A stretch of DNA of 64,000 bases from Mauremys mutica (Eukaryota > Chordata > Testudines > Geoemydidae). Shown piece after piece: positions 47,901 through 55,912 of the stretch (the first letter of the stretch is position 1; every line of letters begins with the position of its first letter). Position numbers and translations under genes: made by a program. Under the pieces are notes generated by a model. It was not told where the DNA came from. It did no database searches and was given only the letters and a program-made list of their open reading frames with translations. The stretch spans positions 6,675,733 to 6,739,732 of the forward strand of contig NC_059094.1 in NCBI RefSeq assembly GCF_020497125.1, given 5' to 3'.

Positions 47901-50900
47901 GCCCGCAGGGATCCAGCCTGGGAGCTGAGAGCCCAAAGTACCCCCGGAGCTGTAGTTCCTGGGTCAGCTCCCTGCCTGGAAAGCTCGCCCTGGAGCAGGA
48001 AAGGAACTACATCTCCCAGCATCCCCTGGGCTGCTATCACCCAGAAAAGGAGGGGAAGCTGCCCGGGGCTGTTGAGACCTGATGCAGGGAGCGTGCTGTG
48101 AATGGGGAGCTGGCTGCGAGAAGAGGGTGGTGCTGTGAATGGGGAACATGGAGGCACAAAGAGTAAAAGACTTCTCCAGATTGGATTAGGGATGCTAGTG
48201 GCCTCGGCTGGCAGCCCCCAAAGAAGGAATTGCGGGAATGAATGCACAGTGTGCCTCTATCTGAGTGGTTCTCACAGTTTCGTACCGGTGACCCCTTTCA
48301 CACAGCAAGCCTCTGAGTGTGCCCCCCCCTTATAAATTAAAAACACTTGTTTACATATTTCACACCATTATAAAGGCTGGAGGCAAAGCGGGGTTTGGGG
48401 TGGAGGCTGATAAGTCTATCTGAAGCCTAGCAAGGCTCAGAGTTATGTGGACCCCACCAGGGGAAGTTAAAATGATAAGGAAGGAAGGGAAGGCTCTACT
48501 ACAGGACCTGGGCAGCTTTAGATACCAGGCACACAGGAGGATGTGACTCGGTTTCCACGCCTGAGCCAAGGAAGCAGAAATTGGCTTTTCCTTTCCAGAT
48601 TTATCCAACATTCAGAAAGGGAATCTAGCACCTGCCTTCCAGATTTACACCCTCAAAGTTCAGGAGCGCTCAAGTTCAATTTGGGCCATTCTCTGTTACT
48701 TCATTTCTCCCAAGTCCAATACTGACCCACTGTAAATTTCTGTAGAAAAAGTACGATAAAATTGAGCAACAAACGTTGGCATCTTCCCAATGCTAACTAG
48801 GACCAGAATTGCTATTTTCAACAACCATTACCCTTTTTTTAGTTTTGTTTCCTGTAAAAATATAAAAAGAAGACGACAAGTTCTCCACAGAAACTAAGAT
48901 TGCAACAACAGCAAAGGCACCTCAACTTTTCCTCATTATGTGGGACAGTCTTACAATATGGACCCAGATATCCTCCAATCACACAAACTGAAAATTGTTC
49001 CACTTTACTGCAGTTCTGTAACCATGCAGGAACCAGTCCTGTGTTCTATGCACAGCCAACATTCCTACTGAATTCAGAAGTGCCTTGCGTTTGTAACCAT
49101 ACCAGCTGATATTTTCAGACCTTGTAAGCTAAGCATGTTTACGTTTAGTAGTGGAGTGGGAGACCTCTCAGAAAAAGTTACGTGTTGCAGGAGGTGTTGA
49201 TTATTCCACCCCTGGTCTGACAGCCTCTGTGCTGTTGAGGAGGATGAAAGTCTCATGGAAGGAGAACATCCAGCTGTAGCAGAGGGAAATGATCCCATAG
49301 TTGGGACCCTCCTTCCAGATGATGTTGTGGTAACCTCTCGCACTGAGGACACCTCTCCAGGGGAGGGAACTCCAGTTATTAGGAAGAGACAGGCATTAGA
49401 AATGGGAGATTCGATCATTAGAAACATAGATCGCTGGGTTTGCGATGACTGGGAGAACCATATGGTGACTTGCCTACCTGGTGCGAAGGTTGCAGATCTC
49501 TCGAGACATCTACATAGGCTTATGTAGTGCTGGGGAGGAGCTGGTGGTCATGGTACAAGTAAGTACCAATGACATACGGAAGGATAGGAGAGAGGTCCTG
49601 GAGACCAAATTTAGGCTGTGAGATAAGAGATTGAAGTCCAGGACCTCCATGGTAGCATTCTCTGAAATGCTTCCAGTTCCTCACGCAGGGCCAGTTAGAC
49701 AGGGATAGATAAGAAGACAGAAAATATCATATTGCCTCTATATAAATCCATGGTACGCCCGCACCTTGAATACTGTGTGTAGATGTGGTCGCCCCATCTC
49801 AAAAAAGATATATTGGAATTGGAAAAGGTTCAGAGAAGGGCAACAAAAATTATTAGAGGTATGGAATGGCTGCCGTATGAGGAGAGATTAACAAGACTGG
49901 AACTTTTCAGCTTGGAAAAGAGATGACTAAGGGGGGATATGATAGAGGTCTAGAAAATCATGACTGGTGTGAAGAAAGTGAATAAGGAAGTGTTATTTAC
50001 TCCTTCTCATAACACAAGAACTAGGAGCCACCAAATAAAATTAATAGGCAGCAGGTTTAAAACAAACAAAAGGAAGTATTTTTTCACACAGCACAGTCAA
50101 CCTGTGGAACTCCTTGCCAGAGGATGTTGTGAAGGCCAAGACTATAACCAGGTTCAAAAAAGAGCTAGATAAATTTGTGGAGGATAGGTCCATCAGTGGC
50201 TATTAGCCAGGATGGGCAGGGATGGTGTCCCTAGCCTCTGTTTGCCAGAAGCTGGGAATGGATGACAGGGGGTGGATCACTTGTTGATTACCTGTTCTGT
50301 TAATTCCCTCGAGGGAACCTGGCATTGGCCACTGTCGGAAGACAGGATACTTTGGTCTGACCCAGTATGGCCATTCTTATGTTCTTATGACAGAAGATCT
50401 GTGCAGATCAGGGGTAAGAAGCTCAGGGCTTGGAAGGGCAGAGTTGGCTAGGAGTGGAATCGATCATCAGGGACGAGCGTTTAGGGGGCTGAGGAGAGCA
50501 ATTAATGAAAGCCCCAGTTCTGGGCAGGTGCTGCTGTCTGGAAGGGTTTGCACCAACAGGAGACAGGGATTGATGGGACAGTCCAAGGGGCAGCCAGCGG
50601 ATGGCATTTGGGGAAGGGATTTCCCTAATGGTGAGATCTGCAAGGCTGGGGACTCATTTCCTGCGACGTCGGGTTCCTTGGGACACTCAAAGCTACCCTA
50701 CACAGATCTTCCAGATATACAGCAGGGAACAACCCTGCTGTGGTCCCCACCTCCTGGAGAGGGATGGCAGGGGTCTGCTGCTGCTCTCACTGTGACCAGG
50801 AGTGGGCTGACCAGATCTCTGTCATCTCTAGGTCCTAGGATCTGTAAAGCTTCCCCCAAAAGTGCTGTGAAACATCACACAGAGGCCCCCTGTCCCACCC

Positions 50901-53900
50901 AGCTGCTGCACCGTTCCTCTCTCTTGCCTTTATGGAGCCTTCTACCCTCTGCCCCATGCTCCCGCCTTGGGCAGGTCTTGTATCCCCCAGGTGCCTGCCG
51001 CCCGGAGAGCCACCAGGCTAGGAGGCCACCTTCTCTAGTGGGAACATGCCTGCAGCTGGTGGGTGGCCGACCAGGGAAGGGAGCAGTGGGGCAGGACCAC
51101 CAGAGAGAAGGGGCTTGGTGGGGGCCTCATGTTTAAGCAGTATTGGTAGCTGGGAGCCATGGAACAATCTTGGGGGCTTAGCAAGGAGTTTAGAGAGCCC
51201 TGGATGCGCCTCCCAGAACATCCCAGGAGGGTGGCAGCGGGTAACCGCATCCTACAGAGATGGGGATCCTGGAGCCGAGTACTCCCCAAGCATTGGGTGC
51301 TGGAAAGCAGGAGCTGAGTCCTGCAGCCCAAGCCCATCTCTGCGGGCATGGAAGAGGAAAGGTTTTCTTGCAAACACATGCAGAAGGGGGCAGAGTGACA
51401 CCGGGACAGCAGCAGGAGGGGGCTGGGGGTTGCAGCACGTCTCCAGAGGGCAGGAGGCTCTCCGTCCTGAGATGGACCTGGATTGGCCTCACACCACCTG
51501 ATTGCACGGGGGTTCCCTGGCTGTTTGGACAAGAGAATTGTCACGCTGACCTTAGCCATGGCCCGGCCTGGCTGTTAGGTCAGCGTCAACACAAGATGCT
51601 GTGTAAACACAGCCTTGCCGGGGCAGGGGCAGGGGCAGGGAACAATCAGGCTTTAATTACACTGCTCAGAAACCCATTCGTGACACTGTGACCCGAGTCC
51701 CCTGCCCGTCAATAAGCAGCTCATCGGGAGAGGAAATTCAGCCTCTGCGGCTCTTGTTTCCAAGGCAAAACTGGCTAATCTCAGCAACCAGCTCGGCAGG
51801 GATTAAATAAAGAGGCCTCCGTGATTCGGTCCTCTCTGAACAGCCCAAACAGCTCTGAGGAGGCGGGCACGCGGCAGGGGGAGAGCAGAGATAACGGAGT
51901 CATGGCCACTCACACACCAATGCCACAGCTATCACCAGGACCATCAGTCCTTGGGGCCTGAGCTAAGGGTGAGCGTTATTAGCAGGCTGTTCTAGATGCT
52001 GAGTGTAAAGAATAGTGAAACCTTTGCTCATCCGGCTGCACCCCCTCCCTCCCACACACACCGGGGGGTGAAGAGCTGTCTGTCTGACTCATCCTGGGAG
52101 TCAGAGCAGGGTGGGGTCACTCTGTTATAAGAGACAGACTGGCTCCCTGAGAGTGGGCTAGGAACCAAGGCTGAAAAGCCCTGGGATTAGGTGTTTCAGG
52201 ACAGGGTTTGCATTTGTAATTGAAGTCTTGCCGTGGGGCATTGTCAGGTTAGAGTGAAGGTCACACCAGGGGAGGGCAGGTTTAAACAATCCCCTGCTCA
52301 CTGTGGGAGCGGCGCTAGAACTGCACCTGTTCCCATCAGCTGCGGTGAACAGACACACCTGTCTTCCAAACCCAACCCAACTTCTGCTCTGATCTCCAGC
52401 AGTTTGGGCTTCCCCTTCCTTAGCCAAACCAGTGTGGCCACCCCCAAACTCTCACATAACAGCAGCACCCGCCTCCTTCCCTGTGGATCTCCTGAGTGTT
52501 TATTCCCCCTGGACATTAATCAGCCCCTTCAATTACGGTTGAGGCGAGAGAACCCTCAGGTGGGACCAAAGGGTAGGAAAGACTCCCTCCTCCTCCCTTT
52601 TTTGGCATTAACTCACCAAGGAAATTCATGGCAAGATGCACCATTAAACTCAGGGTCAGTTCCAGGGTCCCATGATAGGGGGTGGCGGGGGTATTTTGAG
52701 GCCCCTAGATGTCACTATTTAAAAAACAACCCACCTTCCAGAAGTCCAGGGGCTGGTGAAACTCCTGGAAAATCTTGGATTTTAAGAGTTTACAAATAAA
52801 ATTTAGCTCCAGTGTCAATATTTTGCTGTGATTTAGAATTTATATAGAGGATGAAGTCTCTCCCATCTGCCACTGTTCACTGCTTTACACTGAACAACTT
52901 GGTTCATATTTTAGCCTCTCTCGCAATTTAGGACTCTTTGATGATCTTTTTTTAGGGGTGGGGTGGAGGGTGGGATGCCCCCTTTGCTCCCTGGTAGCTC
53001 CAGGCCTGATTAAAATCTCTCTCTTTGCCACCATGACCATCCCTGTAAACTAATTCTAGCAGCTGGGAGGGCAGGGTCCATTCTCTCTGCAGCCACCAAG
53101 AAACTTCTTTTGTATAAGGCACCAAAATATAGCTGCTGGGATGGCCGGGCGAATGCCCTGCCCTACTCTAGTTGCAGCAATGAACAGCCAAGCATCAGTG
53201 AGATCTAAAAGTCCCCTCTTCCAGCCCCGAGCTAATTCTGATGGCTCTTTCTGCAGTGATGCCACTCTGTCTGCACCACTTCCGTGGTTTCACAGTTCCC
53301 AGGCATTCACCCCTTCGATAGACATGAAAGGTCCTGCTGACCGGATTCAAGGGCAAATCCTTGGGGATGTGCGGGCAGAGACACTGCGTGTGCCTGAACC
53401 TTAAGCCCACGAAGGATCGATCTTATTACCCCATTTTAAACCACCAGTGCTGCTCCTATGCTATGAGCTTTGATCTCTCTCCCCCCCTGCAGTCTCTTGT
53501 GACGCTGGATGGAGGAAAACTTATCCATGTGCAGAAATGGGATGGAAAGGAGACGACGTTAGTCCGAGAACTGGAGGATGGGAAGTTAATTCTGGTAAGA
53601 GGGCAAAAATATTCCTAGGTTCTGCTAACGGCACCTGCCTTTCCATTCACTCAAGGTATTGCCAATCAGTAGGTGGCATCGGATGAACGTCGGGGTTGTC
53701 TACAGTGGTAAGTTATAACGGCTTTAACTAGCCCTGTTAAAGCACTACAAAGCCCCTTGTGTGGAAGAAGATACATCAGTATAAAGGTGCATATTCCCTT
53801 ACAGGAAAGAGAAATAGCTATACTGGTAATAAGGTACATCTATACCAGCATGTATCAAAGTGGTACCAGTATAAATATACACTCTGAACCTACAGTTAAA

Positions 53901-54223
53901 CCAGTCCAACAAGTGTAGACCAGGCCTTGGACGGGTTAGAAGAACCAGAACAGCTGGCTGAATATCTGTCCTACAGCTTAAAAGCTGAGAGAGAAGCCAG
54001 GGGGCAGATCTCAAGAACGGTTAATTCCCTGAACTCCAGTCAAATCCTGCCCTGCCCTGCGGGGAATGCCTGACAGAACCTGCTGGGGGGCAGGTCAGCT
54101 GTGAAGCTCCTGGCGAGGGACTGACCCCAAATCCTCCTCTAACCTCCCTTGCTGTGTTTCTGATTCCAGACTCTCACCATGGGCACTGTGATCTGCACTC
54201 GCACGTATGAAAAGGCAACATAG
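29916..54223 (+). CDS. FABP3: Fatty acid-binding protein 3, heart type, complete
   Basis: Four exons, 29916-29988, 36486-36658, 53493-53594 and 54170-54223 (73, 173, 102 and 54 nt), give 133 residues, the exact FABP3 length and the family's fixed exon plan. It is a cytosolic carrier of long-chain fatty acids in heart and skeletal muscle. The protein opens with the FABP signature [18 protein letters not shown], continues with the helix II/portal region and the FDETTADDR loop, and keeps the carboxylate-binding residues Arg107 (LVREL), Arg127 and Tyr129 (CTRTYEK). ETTLVREL and the CTRTYEK end are heart-type; the order with ZCCHC17 agrees. All six splice sites are GT-AG. Intron 2 (16.8 kb) is swollen by a transposon stack. 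No frame damage is seen. Confidence 0.98.
30348..30466. mobile_element. Short MITE with TA-type flanks in FABP3 intron 1
   Basis: Inverted ends GGGTGACCAGA and TGTGGTCACCC are bounded by TA on both sides (30346-30347, 30467-30468), as for mariner-like elements. The body holds CCTATATAAGAAAAAGTCCC and a near-inverse GGGATTGTCCC. Confidence 0.8.
30608..30778. repeat. (CA)n compound microsatellite in FABP3 intron 1
   Basis: CA runs broken by ATATACAGAGAGAGAGAGA and CAGACACA pieces. The AGAGAGAGAGACACAC block appears twice (about 30635 and 30727), so the array has partly duplicated as a longer unit. Confidence 0.95.
32280..34095. repeat. Region bounded by 38-bp direct repeats, possible LTR-type element
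   Basis: CTCAGTGGGAAGCCACTCC at about 32318 and CTCAGTGGGAGGCCACTCC at about 34058 sit in longer matching contexts about 1.74 kb apart in direct orientation. Between them is an A-rich block (33340-33470) resembling 22730-22880. No retroviral or gypsy protein motif is seen. Confidence 0.35.
34140..34245 (+). repeat. tRNA-derived SINE head fragment
   Basis: Has an A-box-like TAGCTCGGGCAGTAGAG and a B-box-like GGTTTGATCCC about 45 bases later. There is no cloverleaf fit at both ends, so it is a SINE head and not a tRNA gene. Confidence 0.5.
34303..34509 (+). mobile_element. CAGGGCCGGCTC-family MITE, 207 bp
   Basis: Inverted ends CAGGGCAGGCTCCAGG and CCTGGAGCCAGCCCTG. Flanks gtcacgtg and gtgacgtg (34295-34302, 34510-34517) match 7 of 8. 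The body has TGCCGCCCCAAGCGGG, ATTCAGCGGCAGGTCC and CCCCAAGCACGTGCTT, shared with relatives at 36765, 40058 and 55035. Confidence 0.9.
35000..36485. other. FABP3 intron 1, distal part
   Basis: No element or extra exon supported. The acceptor of exon 2 is a plain ...tgtcccccag. Confidence 0.4.
36486..36658 (+). CDS. FABP3: FABP3 exon 2 (residues 25-82)
   Basis: Encodes the second helix and portal region, [18 protein letters not shown] and the ADDR loop. It is 173 nt as in other FABP genes. The donor is gtagga after the Lys82 codon, so intron 2 is phase 0. Confidence 0.98.
36745..37150. mobile_element. Palindromic MITE in FABP3 intron 2, host of a nested insertion
   Basis: Left end GGGCTAGTTTACACTGGG; right end CATGTAGACAAGCCCT, its inverse in outline. 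Inner paired blocks GTGGATTAGAGAAAACACATTAAATC, split, and AAGGTAACTTTAATCCCC. Interrupted by 36765-36917. Confidence 0.7.
36765..36917 (+). mobile_element. CAGGGCCGGCTC-family element lacking its right end, target duplication intact
   Basis: Left end CAGGGCCGGCTCCAGGCACC. The body has GCAATTCAGCGGCGGGTCCC and ends GAATTGCCGCCGAAGAACG with no right inverted end. Even so, actgggcc flanks it exactly on both sides (36757-36764, 36918-36925). Confidence 0.8.
40058..40336 (+). mobile_element. CAGGGCCGGCTC-family variant, 279 bp
   Basis: Left end CGGGGCCGGCTCCAG, right end CTAGAGCCGCCCCCG. The body is built of two inverted GC-rich arms (GGAGGTCCGCTGGTCCCGCG against GGGACCGGGGACCTCCCG) around GCGGCAATTCAGCGGTGG. 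No convincing target duplication. Confidence 0.75.
40485..40651. mobile_element. hAT-type MITE, 167 bp
   Basis: Ends CAGGGCTGCCCGGGGGG and CTCTGGGCGGCCCTG. The body has GGGGCAATTTGCCCCAGG and the near-inverse TTGCTTTGCCCCAGGCC around a T run. Flanks acaccccc on both sides (40478-40485, 40652-40659), sharing one terminal base with the element. Confidence 0.8.
42232..46702 (+). mobile_element. hAT DNA transposon, full ends, with exact target duplication
   Basis: Ends CAGGGCTGGCCTTACCATG (left) and GGGCCGGCCCTG (right); inner GAGGCGAACCGAGGCCTCAGGTGCC and CCGCCTCAGGTGCCAAAATG blocks, split here by description, are also inverted partners. Flanking cccttggg is identical on both sides (42224-42231, 46703-46710). 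The flanking DNA rejoins as CR1 5'UTR. It carries a decayed transposase (42738-46714) and a nested MITE (43902-45290). Confidence 0.95.
42738..46714 (+). pseudogene. hAT transposase pseudogene (ZMYM1-like, DUF4371 plus dimerisation domain)
   Basis: Start [20 protein letters not shown]. Domains in order: a TTF-type zinc finger ([16 protein letters not shown] near 43270); a DUF4371/RNase H-like part ([19 protein letters not shown] near 43790); and a C-terminal hAT dimerisation region ([20 protein letters not shown] near 46520). A frameshift falls near 43690-43727. The MITE splits the catalytic part after TEPSENV. At least two more frame breaks lie in 45480-46040. The last open segment runs through the right inverted end into flanking DNA, so the native C-terminus is lost. 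The transposase would cut and paste the element but is inactive here. Similar proteins are often annotated as zinc finger MYM-type protein 1-like; this is not a host gene. Confidence 0.93.
43902..45290. mobile_element. CAGGGCCGGCTC-family element, 1.39 kb, inside the hAT
   Basis: Ends CAGGGCCGGCTCTAGG and CCTAGAGCCAGCCCTG. Flanks ctcgcaat and cccgcagt (43894-43901, 45291-45298) match 6 of 8, an aged duplication; the transposase frame resumes on the far side. Both edges carry the family's CCGCCCCAAGC / GCAGCCCCAAGCACC wording. The middle (about 44125-45150) is unlike the short members and has an inverted partner at about 47915-49075. Confidence 0.88.
47268..47490 (+). mobile_element. hAT-type MITE (CAGGGGTTCTCAAACTG type), 223 bp
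   Basis: Ends CAGGGGGGTCTCAAACTG and GTTTGAGAACCCTG. The flank gtgtacag is identical on both sides (47260-47267, 47491-47498). The body has GGGTCGGGACCCCTCAGGGG, GGTCGCGAGG and GAGGCTTGCTATGTG. A truncated inverted relative lies at 48263-48411. It splits CR1 ORF1. Confidence 0.95.
48263..48411 (-). mobile_element. Truncated MITE, inverted relative of 47268-47490
   Basis: Opens GTGGTTCTCACAGTTTCGTA, continues ACCCCTTTCACACAGCAAGC and GGAGGCAAAGCGGGGTTTGG, the reverse of the 47340-47490 part of the intact copy. The other end is missing. Confidence 0.85.
49089..49195 (+). repeat. 5S rRNA-derived sequence (SINE head or 5S pseudogene)
   Basis: Four blocks of vertebrate 5S rRNA occur in order: CCATACCA (49097), AAGCTAAGCA (49126, inside box A), TTAGTA (49145) and TGGGAGACC (49157, box C), then GTGTTGCAGG matching the 3' end. 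Spacing differs from real 5S by deletions of about 11 and 4 bases. It is far too damaged to be a functional 5S gene. 5S-headed SINEs are known in vertebrates. Confidence 0.75.
49720..50389 (+). pseudogene. CR1 ORF2 C-terminus and 3'UTR
   Basis: Text such as [24 protein letters not shown] residues, [20 protein letters not shown] and [16 protein letters not shown] marks the end of CR1 ORF2, with stop codons in the frame. The 3'UTR holds GGATGGGCAGGGATGGTGTC and the TTCTTATG octamer tail at 50374-50389. Confidence 0.88.
50390..53492. other. FABP3 intron 2, downstream of the transposon stack
   Basis: No further complete element or exon supported. A short (GGGGCA)n tract is at about 51616-51640. 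The acceptor of exon 3 is preceded by a long pyrimidine tract (tctctccccccctgcag). Confidence 0.45.
53493..53594 (+). CDS. FABP3: FABP3 exon 3 (residues 83-116)
   Basis: 102 nt beginning with the Ser83 codon. Holds [20 protein letters not shown] and the lipid-contacting Arg107. Donor gtaaga. Confidence 0.98.
53695..53935. mobile_element. Palindromic MITE in FABP3 intron 3
   Basis: Left GGTTGTCTACAGTGGTAAGT, right CAACAAGTGTAGACCAGGCC, inverse in outline. Inner TATACTGGTAATAAGG and CCAGTATAAATATAC blocks. Same general type as the elements at 57080-57350 and 57537-58075. Confidence 0.65.
54170..54223 (+). CDS. FABP3: FABP3 exon 4 (residues 117-133) and stop
   Basis: Encodes the last strand, with Arg127 and Tyr129, and the TAG stop. 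Acceptor gattccag. Confidence 0.98.
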   Translation, partial: TLTMGTVICTRTYEKAT

Positions 54224-54405
54224 ACACCAGGTCTCTGATGATCACCCCGTGCTGAACTCACTGAATTGCCTACCCCCGCCCCACATTTTGTATTCAATTT
54301 AATACGTGAGCATGGAACCAGTGCAGGCGAGCCCTCCCCTTCCGCCCGTGACTCTGCTTTCTGTGGTTTGTTTTTTTTAATCTTGTAAGACCCCATGTGG
54401 AAAAT

Positions 54406-54411
54406 AATAAA
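54406..54411 (+). terminator. FABP3: FABP3 poly(A) signal
   Basis: AATAAA 183 bases after the stop, followed within 30 bases by a TG-rich stretch (ttggtgtctggc). It gives a short 3'UTR of about 210 bases, usual for FABP genes. Confidence 0.88.
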
Positions 54412-54439
54412 CCAAAGTTGTTACAGATTGGTGTCTGGC

Positions 54440-55034
54440 TTGCTCTGGGGAAGGCTCACAAGCCGTCTCCATACCAGGACTAACTTTCAGCAGCTCTAGC
54501 TCTGGGTCTCATTCTGCTCTGGGCCAGCTGGGTGGGTGGGTTCTGCTTAGGTAATACTGCAGGCTTTGGACCTGCAGAGACCAACAAACCCTAGCAAGGA
54601 AGTCAGAGCAGCTTATCACAGGCTTTGCTTCCAGGCTCGCCGGGCAGCCAGAGCGGAACAAATGTTTTTAAAAAAATTCTAGGATTTTTCCTGGGAGGGA
54701 AAGGCTGTTTTCTAGCCAGCTCCAGTTGTAGCCCTGCTCAGAGCAGGTCAAAGCAGCCTGGTGGTTAAAATGTCAGTAGCCCCTGCTGGCCTCTCTACTA
54801 GTGCTCCCACCAGTGGAAAAACAACAGGACACTCAAAGCGTGGCCAGAGAATACACCTACTCCACAACGCTGTAGCCGCTGATCCACCCAACACTGTTTA
54901 ATCTTGGATCAGTCCCTCCACTATCTTCTTTCAAACCCCCTCCGGTTTGCCAATTAGCTGAGCAGCAGTTGGGTCTCTTAGGATCACATGCTGGCTGCTA
55001 TGTTCAAGGGTCTGCAAAACCAGAGGGATGCTGC
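54440..55034. other. Intergenic between FABP3 and ZCCHC17
   Basis: Nothing recognised before the MITE at 55035. Confidence 0.4.
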
Positions 55035-55301
55035 CAGGGACGGCTCCAGGCCCCAGCACGCCAAGCGCGTGCTTGGGGCGGCATGCCGCAGGGGGTGTTC
55101 TGCCGGTCGCCGGGAGGACGGCAGGCAGGGTGCCTTTGGCAGCATGCCTGCGGAGGGTCCGCGGCTCCACCAAAGCCGCGGAACCAGCGGACCCTCTGCA
55201 GGCACGCCTGCGGGAGGTCCAACGGAGCCGCGGGACCGGCAGAGCGCCCCCCGCAGCATGACGCTGTGCTTGGGGTGGCGAAATATCTAGAGTCGCCCCT
55301 G
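55035..55301 (+). mobile_element. CAGGGCCGGCTC-family MITE, 267 bp, exact target duplication
   Basis: Ends CAGGGACGGCTCCAGG and CTAGAGTCGCCCCTG. The flank gatgctgc is identical on both sides (55027-55034, 55302-55309). The body has CGCCAAGCGCGTGCTTGGGG and inverted GGTCCGCGGCTCC / GGAGCCGCGGGACC-like arms. Confidence 0.93.
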
Positions 55302-55880
55302 GATGCTGCTACTCGGGTGGCTACAGCTCCACAAGTCTCTCCAACTCCCTCCCCATTCCAGCTCCGAGTCGGCTCTGCTCACATTTTGCATTACACGCCC
55401 TCTAGTGGCCTTGGCCCCAGGTAGAATTGCAGCTATGGAAGGAGAAAAACATTTTCCCAGGGCTGACTTACCTTTAAGCAGCCTGTTCAGGCAACACACA
55501 TTTCTACTACTCTGGGAAAGTTGGATCCACAATGTAGACATACTAGGCACTGTTCCTGTTTGTTTTGTAACCAGGCAGCTACGAAGGTGCCACTGTGGTT
55601 TAAAGACAGTGTTCCACCACCATTACCACAGAGAAAAGCAAGCTGAAATTGCAATTCCAGCCTGCCCCCAAGTTTAGTATGAAGACCCCAGTCACAGAGT
55701 CTTCAAACGTCTCTCTTCGCTCCAACCACACAGGACCCACTTCGAGATTTCATTGTTAGTGGCCTCCCTGCAATGGATTAGTATCTGCTGTGAAAGCACG
55801 GGTCACAATCAAGCCTGGTTTTCTCCGGGCTGTTATATTTTTCGCACCAGCAATTCTACTAGAAGTGGTTGTTCAGAGTA

Positions 55881-55912
55881 TAATTTATATACACACACAC
55901 ACACACACACAC
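55881..55912. repeat. (AC)n microsatellite
   Basis: An uninterrupted AC run following TATATATAC-like sequence. Confidence 0.9.

Larger units (their letters stand above)
47594..49204. mobile_element. 1.6-kb insertion in CR1 ORF1 with exact 8-bp duplication, ends not matched
   Basis: The flank ttccaccc is identical at 47586-47593 and 49205-49212, and the CR1 frame resumes after it. The left edge begins ATTACCGGGTTTACCG; the right edge ends GCAGGAGGTGTTGATTA, and the two are not inverted repeats of each other. Inside are a 1.1-kb arm inverted relative to 44125-45150, a truncated MITE (48263-48411) and a 5S-rRNA-like stretch (49089-49195). Its class is unresolved. Confidence 0.8.
47165..49720 (+). 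pseudogene. CR1 ORF1 pseudogene (zinc ribbon, coiled coil, SGNH esterase)
   Basis: A CTQC...CIQC pair marks a zinc ribbon (about 47170-47240). After the MITE at 47268-47490 the frame continues as [20 protein letters not shown], a short coiled coil. After the insertion at 47594-49204 it resumes with [20 protein letters not shown] text and reaches [10 protein letters not shown] (the GDS block of an SGNH esterase, near 49402). A small deletion near 49525 breaks the frame before STNDIRKDR, where the usual GTND motif has lost its Gly. CR1 ORF1 proteins are known to carry esterase domains. Confidence 0.85.
42065..50389 (+). mobile_element. CR1 LINE copy, internally deleted and entered by other elements
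   Basis: Outer element of the intron 2 stack. Parts in order: a 5'UTR unit (42065-42231, GAGCACCCACCAACCCC and AGCCCACTCCTAAG); the hAT; a second 5'UTR unit (46711-47040) repeating the same wording; ORF1 start; a MITE; ORF1 middle; a 1.6-kb insertion; ORF1 esterase part (49205-49720); then a jump straight to the ORF2 C-terminus and 3'UTR (49720-50389). The 3' end reads GACCCAGTATGGCCATTCTT and closes with TTCTTATG repeats. Endonuclease and nearly all reverse transcriptase are missing, so it is dead. Confidence 0.88.

Noticed and set aside
49089..49195. Functional 5S rRNA gene
   Set aside because: Deletions in the stem regions and in box spacing, and its location inside a mobile insertion.
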